Shown piece after piece: positions 33,163-37,844 of a stretch of DNA of 37,844 nt. The translations under genes and the position numbers were made by a program. Numbering within the stretch: position 1 is the stretch's first letter; each line of letters begins with the position of its first letter. A model generated the notes under the pieces. It was not told the origin of the DNA. It ran no database searches and was given only the letters and a program-made list of their open reading frames with translations. Source of the DNA: Pseudarthrobacter albicanus. Its GTDB lineage: Bacteria > Actinomycetota > Actinomycetes > Actinomycetales > Micrococcaceae. The stretch lies in contig NZ_JAGPOT010000038.1 in the NCBI RefSeq assembly GCF_018224015.1, positions 1-37,844 of the forward strand. Direction: 5' to 3'.

Positions 33163-34278
33163 CTACCTTCGCCGGAGGGTGAAGGAGTCAGTGAACGTAT
33201 ACCCCTCGGCGGGAACGAACCGGGCTGACAGATCGGCCGCAGTGGCGGTGACGTCGAGGGTCCCCAGCGTGGGATTCAGGTTCTTTCCGGACCATGAGGC
33301 AAAGTAGCCCGCTTCCGGGTCTCCCTCGTTCACGTCGTAGAGCCCGACTCCACCCACTCCGATGGTTGCGAAGACTGTCCCCGAGCCCTGGACCATACTG
33401 GCATCGGTGTTGACGAGGCACCCGCCGGAAAAGGCGGCAGGGACGACTTCCCGGCATTGTCCGCCCAGGCTCAGTTGGTGCGTTCGCTGGTAGACATGGT
33501 CATGGCCGGACAAAACCAGGTCGACCTTCTTTTCGATCAACATATTCGTGAATTCCTGGCCGGCCTGGCAGTCATATCTGCCTACGCTCAGGCAGGGAAC
33601 ATGCATGCCGACCACGGTCCAGGGGATCTTTTGTGACTTGGCCTCTTCGATGGCGTCAAGGGTCCAGCGCCAGCGTTCACTGTCCTTCGAGTAATCGAGT
33701 GGCTGACCGCCGCGGAAGTCAATGCCCGGGGAAACCATAATGAACCGCACGAGAGGATTTTGTTCCGGGACGTCCACGCGCCACTGCGTGCCGTACTCGC
33801 CCTGAAGGCCGGGCAGTTTGTTCGGCAGGCAACGGACGAAATTCTCAATATCCCCTTCATGCCCATCGCTCTCATGGTTTCCCGTGATCAGCTGATAGGG
33901 GAACTCGGCCCCCAGTGCGCCGGTGACCATGTCGCAGAATTTCTGCTCGATTCCCGCTTTATAGGTGAAGTCACCGAGAGCGAGATTCAGTTGCGGATTG
34001 ATCGCCGCCACGACGTCCAGCACCTTCTTGGCTCCCGTGCTCACACCGATGTCGCCTTGGGCCGTGAAGTGTACCGCGCTTCCGGGTGCCGGCGGCTGCG
34101 AGGGTGCCGGGGGCGCCGGCGGCTGCGTGGGTGTCGGCGGCGCCGGGGACGGTGTTGGTGCCGGGCCAGGCTGGCAGGCTGCCAGCAGCATACACAGACT
34201 CAGCCAGCCGGCGCCCCAGCAAACCTTGCCGCGCTTGCCCCAATTACGCTTGCCCCGTTTACTCGGCGATCCGGCCAC
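33163..34278 (-). CDS. Metallophosphoesterase lipoprotein
   Basis: A 371-residue exported phosphoesterase. A GTG start at 34278 leads a basic N-terminus and a signal peptide with lipobox LLAAC (Cys35). A Pro/Thr/Ala-rich linker (about residues 40-66) follows; its DNA is a degenerate repeat of GCCGGCGGCTGCG units. The metal-binding motifs of calcineurin-like phosphoesterases are in order: GDIG (about 75), LALGDFTYKAG (about 100), LITGNHESDG (about 130), VVGMHVPC (about 223) and LSGHDHVYQRT (about 257). The C-terminus is a small beta domain (FVPAEGYTFTDSFTLR). It may dephosphorylate or desphosphorylate envelope lipids or teichoic-type polymers. It is convergent with the GH16-like gene, in a tail-to-tail layout. 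Confidence 0.88.
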   Translation of the reverse strand: MAGSPSKRGKRNWGKRGKVCWGAGWLSLCMLLAACQPGPAPTPSPAPPTPTQPPAPPAPSQPPAPGSAVHFTAQGDIGVSTGAKKVLDVVAAINPQLNLALGDFTYKAGIEQKFCDMVTGALGAEFPYQLITGNHESDGHEGDIENFVRCLPNKLPGLQGEYGTQWRVDVPEQNPLVRFIMVSPGIDFRGGQPLDYSKDSERWRWTLDAIEEAKSQKIPWTVVGMHVPCLSVGRYDCQAGQEFTNMLIEKKVDLVLSGHDHVYQRTHQLSLGGQCREVVPAAFSGGCLVNTDASMVQGSGTVFATIGVGGVGLYDVNEGDPEAGYFASWSGKNLNPTLGTLDVTATAADLSARFVPAEGYTFTDSFTLRRR

Positions 34279-34392
34279 GATTCCTCACATCACTGGGTGG
34301 ATCAGGCTTATGTGAAAGCTCGGTGTTTGATACGCCAGACTAACCCGGCAAGGGGTCGAAGACCAGAGGCCGGATGGGCCAACCCCGTGCCC

Positions 34393-34424
34393 TAGCATGC
34401 TGCAAGCTTCCTCGTTAGCATGCT
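34393..34424. promoter_or_regulatory. Pair of AGCATGCT palindromes upstream of the YceI gene
   Basis: TAGCATGCT occurs at 34393-34401 and 34416-34424; within each, AGCATGCT is a perfect 8-bp palindrome. The copies are 23 bases apart, about two helical turns, and lie 64-95 bases before the YceI-family start. Two identical symmetric sites at helical spacing suggest an operator for a dimeric regulator. The regulator is unknown. Confidence 0.45.
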
Positions 34425-34487
34425 CTGTGGGGGAGTACCCCGATGACCGCGCGGGTTCGACCCCGCCGCTTCTCGAAGGAGACCGTT

Positions 34488-35039
34488 GTGACTCTGCCCG
34501 AAGGATTGACCACTGGCGTCTGGACGCTGGACATGTCCCACAGTGAAATCGGATTCACCGTCCGCCATGCAGGGATCAGCAAGGTCCGTGGCCGCTTCAA
34601 CGAGGCCTCCGCGGAGGCCCGTTTGCGGGATTCCCTCGCCGACGCCACCCTGCACGCGACCGTCAAGACCGCCAGCTTCGATTCCAGTGACGCCAACCGC
34701 GACGGCCACGTCCGCGGTCCTGACTTCTTCGACGTCGAGGAGTACCCCGAGATGACCTTCCGGGCCACCTCGCTCCGGGGCGACGGCGAGGACTACGTGC
34801 TGACGGGCGATCTCACCATCCGCGGCATCACCAAGCCTGTGGACCTGGAAGTCGAATACACCGGCGTCGCGGTTGACCCCTACGGGGCGACCAGGGCAGG
34901 CTTCAGCGCGGAGGCGGAAATCAGCCGCAAGGACTTCGGCCTGACGTGGAACGCCGCCCTGGCAGCGGGCGGCCTGCTGGTGGGCGACAAGGTCAAGATC
35001 AACGTCGAAGCGGCCATGGTGAAGCAGGCTGAGGCTTAG
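34488..35039 (+). CDS. YceI-family lipid/isoprenoid-binding protein
   Basis: A 183-residue protein of the YceI family, a lipocalin-like beta barrel that binds polyisoprenoid lipids (family knowledge from TT1927b). The GTG at 34488 is chosen because AAGGAG lies seven bases upstream; the frame is open to 34443 but without that signal. Typical blocks: GVWTLDMSHSEIGFTVRHAG, VRGRFNEAS, FDSSDANRDGHVRGPDFFDVEEYPEM (only parts quoted: DANRDGHVRG and FFDVEEYPEM), LTIRGITKPVDLEVEY and RKDFGLTWNAAL. No signal peptide is visible, so it is probably cytoplasmic, as in many actinobacterial members. It stands alone, with a palindrome pair in front. Confidence 0.92.
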   Translation: MTLPEGLTTGVWTLDMSHSEIGFTVRHAGISKVRGRFNEASAEARLRDSLADATLHATVKTASFDSSDANRDGHVRGPDFFDVEEYPEMTFRATSLRGDGEDYVLTGDLTIRGITKPVDLEVEYTGVAVDPYGATRAGFSAEAEISRKDFGLTWNAALAAGGLLVGDKVKINVEAAMVKQAEA

Positions 35040-35116
35040 GGGCGCCTCCCGTCGTCAGCGGCCGTGCAGGGTCCGCCCCTGGTCCTGATCGGCTCCTCGA
35101 GGGGGAGAATGGGTCC

Positions 35117-35524
35117 ATGAAGACTCTCCTGAACCTCATCTGGCTGCTCTTCGGTGGCCTCTGGCTGGCGCTTGGATACTTCGTGGCGGGAATCATCTGC
35201 TGCCTCCTGGTCGTCACGATTCCGTGGGGGCTCGCCTCGTTCCGCATAGCCTCCTATGCGCTCTGGCCCTTCGGTCGGACTGTGGTGGACCGGCCCGGCG
35301 GCACCGGCGTGTTCACCCTGCTGGGGAATGTCGTCTGGTTGCTGGTGGCCGGCATCTGGATCGCGATTGGACACGTCGTGACGGCGTTCGCCATGGCGAT
35401 CACGATCGTGGGCATCCCGCTGGCCATTGCCAACCTCAAACTCATCCCGGTGTCCCTGATGCCGCTGGGAAAACAGATCATCCCAAGCAACTCACCCTTC
35501 GTGACGGCCTACCGCACGAGCTGA
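35117..35524 (+). CDS. YccF-domain inner-membrane protein
   Basis: A 135-residue membrane protein made of two YccF (DUF307) units. Each has a hydrophobic helix followed by a conserved block: NLIWLLFGGLWLALGYFVAG with IPWGLASFRIASYALWPFGR, and LGNVVWLLVAGIWIAIGHVV with VGIPLAIANLKLIPVSLMPLG. Function is unknown across bacteria. The ATG at 35117 follows a GGGGGAG ribosome-binding site at good distance. It overlaps no other gene; the SRPBCC gene starts 11 bases after its stop and probably shares the transcript. Confidence 0.92.
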   Translation: MKTLLNLIWLLFGGLWLALGYFVAGIICCLLVVTIPWGLASFRIASYALWPFGRTVVDRPGGTGVFTLLGNVVWLLVAGIWIAIGHVVTAFAMAITIVGIPLAIANLKLIPVSLMPLGKQIIPSNSPFVTAYRTS

Positions 35525-35535
35525 GGAAGACCACG

Positions 35536-36009
35536 ATGCCTGAAGAATCAACGAAGAGCGAGGACCTCATGCTGGTCATCGTCCGCGAGTTCCCGGTGCC
35601 CATCGCGGCTCTCTGGTCCGCGCTCACGGACCCGGACCAGGCCCCGGACTGGTGGGGGCCGCACGGTTTCCATGTCCCGCGCGGGAGTGTCGACGCGGAC
35701 CCTGAGATCGGAGGCCTGTACCGGGCCTGCATGATCAACGACGCTACCGGCGAGGAGCACTGGTGGGGCGGCGTCCACACCGACATTGAACCGCCCGCCC
35801 TGTTTGTGTTCACCCATGCCTGGGACAAGCCGGACGGGACCCGCGGCGCCGAGACCGAGGCGGCATTCCGGCTGGAGGAGATCGGCGGCGGCACCCGCAT
35901 GACCTTCAGCCAGGGGCCGTTCGAGTCCGTGGAAAGCCGCGACGGCCACGGAAGCGGCTGGCGGGAGTCGTTCGACCGGCTGGCCGATCACCTGGGCGTC
36001 GCAGCTTAG
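35536..36009 (+). CDS. SRPBCC/AHSA1-type protein
   Basis: A 157-residue soluble protein of the AHSA1/START-like (SRPBCC) superfamily with a hydrophobic cavity. The start at 35536 is set by GAGGAAGA five to twelve bases upstream. The frame is open further upstream but only in antisense of the preceding gene. Visible family marks are PVPIAALWSALTDPDQAPDWWGP, VDADPEIGGLYRACMI, LFVFTHAWDKP and TRMTFSQGPF, ending with GWRESFDRLADHL, the C-terminal helix. The ligand is unknown; such proteins often act in stress response or as polyketide-type cyclases. Probably co-transcribed with the YccF gene. The next gene is convergent. Confidence 0.9.
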   Translation: MPEESTKSEDLMLVIVREFPVPIAALWSALTDPDQAPDWWGPHGFHVPRGSVDADPEIGGLYRACMINDATGEEHWWGGVHTDIEPPALFVFTHAWDKPDGTRGAETEAAFRLEEIGGGTRMTFSQGPFESVESRDGHGSGWRESFDRLADHLGVAA

Positions 36010-36046
36010 TCCCAACCCGGGCAGGGGCGTCCCGGGCCGGGCCCGC

Positions 36047-36913
36047 TCAAGCGAGTTCGCCCCGGAGGTTCCGGCGGGCAGCCGCCAGCCACAGTTCGCG
36101 TCCGCGGCTCGTGTGGAACAGCGGCTCTTGTTGCAGGAGCTGGCGGACGACGGCGGTGCGCCCGGCGGCGAAGTCGTCGTCGCCGATGTGCGCGAAGTCT
36201 TCCCTGACCGCGGCCAGGTAGCGGGCATAGGCCTCGGGGTCCCCGCCCAGGACCGAGAGGTCGGCGTCGCTGAGCAGGGCACCGGCGGCGTCGTCCGGTA
36301 CGGGGCGGTGGTCGGCCGTCAGCCGCACCAGCCGGGCCACCTCGTCCACCTCGGCATAGGGAAGCCCTGCCCGTATGAGCGTATCCTCGGCCAGCCGGGC
36401 CGATTCTTCCTCGTCCTGGCCCGCGATGCCGCGGTAGACGGCGTCATGGAACCAGGCCGCGAGCAGCACGGTGCGGGGCGGATCGGCAGGATCGGTCAGC
36501 ACGTCCAGGGCTTCCAGCACCGCCAACAGATGGGTCCGGCCGTGGTACTTCCGGTGCTCTTCGCCCCAGCGGTCCATCAGGTCCAGGAAGAGGGCGTCGC
36601 GGCCCGGCAGCGCGCGGTTCCAGCGGTTCAGGAGCGGGACCTTCAGCGCCTTCCCGCGCCGCCGTGCCGGGATCCGAAGGCCGCTGGCGATCAGCTTCCG
36701 GACCAGGATCCTGCCCTCCACCGGGATGGCTCCGGCCGCCACGAGTGCTCCATACCGGGCCTCGGCAACATCGTAGTGGTCGCCGTCGAACGCCCGTTCC
36801 GGGATGCCGGCGTCCACGGCGAAGGCGTGCAGCTCCTCGATCGAGGTATCCGAGATCAGGTGCGAGAAGTGGGTGCCATGGGCAGGCCAGAGGGGCGGGT
36901 CAACGTAGATCAT
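36047..36913 (-). CDS. DUF4031-HD domain fusion, metal-dependent hydrolase
   Basis: A 288-residue two-domain protein. Residues 1 to about 75 match DUF4031: MIYVDPPLWPAHGTHFSHL, DTSIEELHAFAVDAGIP and ARYGALVAAGA, a small domain often linked to tRNA or nucleotide enzymes with unknown role. Residues about 100-288 form an HD-type phosphohydrolase domain with metal ligands in YHGRTHLLAVLEAL, the HD in AAWFHDAVYRG and the later Asp in LSDADLSVLGG. Such HD proteins cleave nucleotide phosphates; the substrate here is unknown. Start at 36913 (ATG, MIYVDP). It stands alone between the convergent SRPBCC gene and the low-GC region to the right. Confidence 0.88.
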   Translation of the reverse strand: MIYVDPPLWPAHGTHFSHLISDTSIEELHAFAVDAGIPERAFDGDHYDVAEARYGALVAAGAIPVEGRILVRKLIASGLRIPARRRGKALKVPLLNRWNRALPGRDALFLDLMDRWGEEHRKYHGRTHLLAVLEALDVLTDPADPPRTVLLAAWFHDAVYRGIAGQDEEESARLAEDTLIRAGLPYAEVDEVARLVRLTADHRPVPDDAAGALLSDADLSVLGGDPEAYARYLAAVREDFAHIGDDDFAAGRTAVVRQLLQQEPLFHTSRGRELWLAAARRNLRGELA

Positions 36914-37081
36914 ATTCTCCGTTCCGAAGCGATCGCCCGGTGAGCAACACCAAACGCGCCCTTCTGTATCTTCGCCTCTGCGCCAACGACGCGGCCTCTA
37001 CCAGTATCAAGCGCCAAGAGAAGGACTTGTGAGCCACTGTTGCACGAAGCTCGGCTGCGCCCGGTGGGATCTCCCGGCAGT

Positions 37082-37333
37082 CTAGCCTCGGTCACCCGCG
37101 AGCGCAGGTTGTCTACTTTCGCATTCGACGACAACCTGTCCGTCAAAGGCTGAGGATAGGCGGTGAAAATCTTGTCGTGTCACGACTTCGAGGCCATGAT
37201 CTTCGCAGAAGTGGTGTGCCGCACTCTGAACGGTGTAATAGGCGACTTCGTTTGCGTGTTCGAACCTATCGCGGGTCGTCCGGAAGCTAAGGAGGACATC
37301 GAGATCGTCCGTGGCGAGCTCGCCCTTGTCCAA
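37082..37333 (-). pseudogene. Gene fragment 3 of the degraded minus-strand gene
   Basis: Open from the TTG at 37333, with coding-like sequence in the same frame up to about 37440. The fragment reads like a protein (TDDLDVLLSFRTTRDRFEH, then AYYTVQSAAHHFCEDHGLE). First-position GC is high and second-position GC low, as in real coding sequence. No family is recognised. It continues the frame-shifted series from fragments 1 and 2. Confidence 0.35.
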
Positions 37334-37371
37334 CGCGTCGCGCTTCGGCGGACCGGTCTTGACGGTGATGT

Positions 37372-37530
37372 TCAGCGAACGAAGCCGGGCAAGGCAATCA
37401 AGTAGCTGGCGTGGGGCATGCCAGTCGTTCGGGAGAGGTAGTCAAGGGAGATGTGCACGCCCTCGGGAAGGGAGCCGCGGCACCCGAACGCCAGTACGCC
37501 GGCTACCGCCCGGCGCTCTTCCGCTGTCAT
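37372..37530 (-). pseudogene. Gene fragment 2 of the degraded minus-strand gene
   Basis: 52 residues starting MTAEERRAVAGVLAFG and ending LIALPGFVR before a TGA. More than four-fifths of its codons end in G or C, while the overlapping frame in the same stretch is near 60%, so this frame is the coding one here. It begins inside the end of fragment 1's frame, in a different frame. It may be an overlapping gene start or the product of a frameshift. Confidence 0.4.
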
Positions 37531-37741
37531 CCTTAGTCATGGCTTGGTGCAGGTCGTATGCGATGCCCCGGATTGATTTCTTCTGAGCCTTACGCTTCTT
37601 TCCCGACACCTGCATTCGGTCGAGAAGCCGGTCAACTTCCGGGGGTAAACCCGGCGTCAGCTTGCGCGGCCCCAGCTTCTTCTTCACCATCGCGGCCAGT
37701 TCGACCGGGCCGATTTTCGGCGCGTCTAAGCCTTGATCCAC
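37442..37741 (-). pseudogene. Gene fragment 1, Lys-rich
   Basis: A 99-residue frame from the GTG at 37741. The first 70 residues look genuine (PVELAAMVKKKLGPRKL, PPEVDRLLDRMQVSGKKRK, IRGIAYDLHQAMTKDD), with a basic, helical character. After residue 70 the sequence becomes Arg/Gly/Pro-rich, as in an out-of-frame read-through, while fragment 2's frame takes over. No homology is recognised. Confidence 0.4.
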
Positions 37742-37800
37742 CGATCCGCGGTTGGTCCTGATTGATTTCGGGGCCGGCCGCGGTTTTTGGTTTCGGGCAT
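37726..37800 (-). pseudogene. Possible N-terminal piece of the degraded gene
   Basis: 24 codons from the ATG at 37800 (MPETKNRGRPRNQSGPTAD...), ending in TAG at 37726-37728. Moving one base into fragment 1's frame joins WIKA directly to LDAPKIG, which reads as one continuous protein. This is the clearest sign of a frameshift in this stretch. Confidence 0.35.
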
Positions 37801-37844
37801 GGCGGATCGCCGGCCTTGCTGCCGGTGGTGTTCCACTGTGTGTT

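Larger units (their letters stand above)
36914..37844. other. Low-GC region with broken reading frames
   Basis: The last 930 bases are AT-richer than the rest and contain no intact recognisable gene. The minus strand shows coding-like pieces, listed separately, that change frame three times. The first 168 bases (36914-37081) hold nothing I can identify. A plus-strand frame (37163-37405) overlaps one of the pieces and cannot be excluded. The base composition unlike its neighbours and the frame changes suggest a decaying, transferred gene, or sequence errors near the end of a contig. Confidence 0.5.

Noticed and set aside
34081..34180. Degenerate GCCGGCGGCTGCG repeats
   Set aside because: They encode the Pro/Ala/Thr linker of the phosphoesterase lipoprotein; repetition is explained by the protein.
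37163..37405. Plus-strand frame of 80 residues (starting MKILSCHDF), with GAGG before its GTG
   Set aside because: It is antisense to minus-strand fragment 3. Codon statistics are similar on both strands, but the minus-strand series extends on both sides with continuing coding signal, so the plus frame is more likely a shadow. It cannot be excluded.
1..37844. CRISPR array, rRNA or tRNA genes
   Set aside because: No regularly spaced direct repeats, no rRNA core sequences and no cloverleaf with a plausible anticodon arm were seen.

Overview
The window is about 65-70% G+C by eye, with strongly G/C-ending codons, frequent GTG starts and tight ATGA/GTGA overlaps. Together with a dnaJ-hspR pair, an ECF sigma factor with a zinc-type anti-sigma, a DUF1206 protein and a SWIM-SNF2 helicase, this points to a high-GC actinobacterium, most likely a Micrococcaceae member of the Arthrobacter/Pseudarthrobacter type. 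The genus is inferred from gene content and is not proven here.

Layout. 1-2056: end of a heat-shock operon (partial dnaJ/cbpA-type gene and hspR) and a small membrane protein. 2073-5573: a large SWIM-SNF2 helicase on the minus strand. 5771-8598: a DMP19-like protein, then a self-contained ECF sigma/anti-sigma module facing a secreted-repeat lipoprotein. The two divergent genes carry the same promoter pattern (TGAAC, 17 bases, CGTC). 8713-14364: a coiled-coil protein of unknown function, a DUF1206 membrane protein, trmB, a small membrane protein and a CynX/NimT-type transporter. 14436-16428: a complete IS1634-like insertion sequence with 15-bp inverted repeats and a 6-bp target duplication. 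16440-23213: housekeeping and accessory genes: an LCM-type methyltransferase, a DEAD-box helicase with a long structured leader, an MBL hydrolase, an aldo/keto reductase, a HutD-family protein and a stand-alone trpF.

23403-34278 is the most distinctive part. A minus-strand gene train runs from 31806 down to 23403: two family-2 glycosyltransferases, an HprK-like P-loop protein, a glycosyltransferase fused to a flippase-like membrane domain, a large polytopic membrane protein, two small membrane proteins (one of only 56 residues) and a secreted LamG-like protein. Several of these genes overlap by 4-11 bases. Divergent from the train is a GH16-type lipoprotein (glucanase-like), followed by a metallophosphoesterase lipoprotein on the opposite strand. 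This looks like an uncharacterised locus for making, exporting and trimming a cell-surface polysaccharide. The product is not predictable from the sequence.

34488-36913: a YceI-family protein behind a pair of identical palindromes, a YccF membrane protein, an SRPBCC protein and a DUF4031-HD fusion. 36914-37844: lower-GC DNA with broken minus-strand reading frames that switch frame three times, probably a decayed gene or, less likely, sequence errors near a contig end. No rRNA, tRNA or CRISPR array was recognised.
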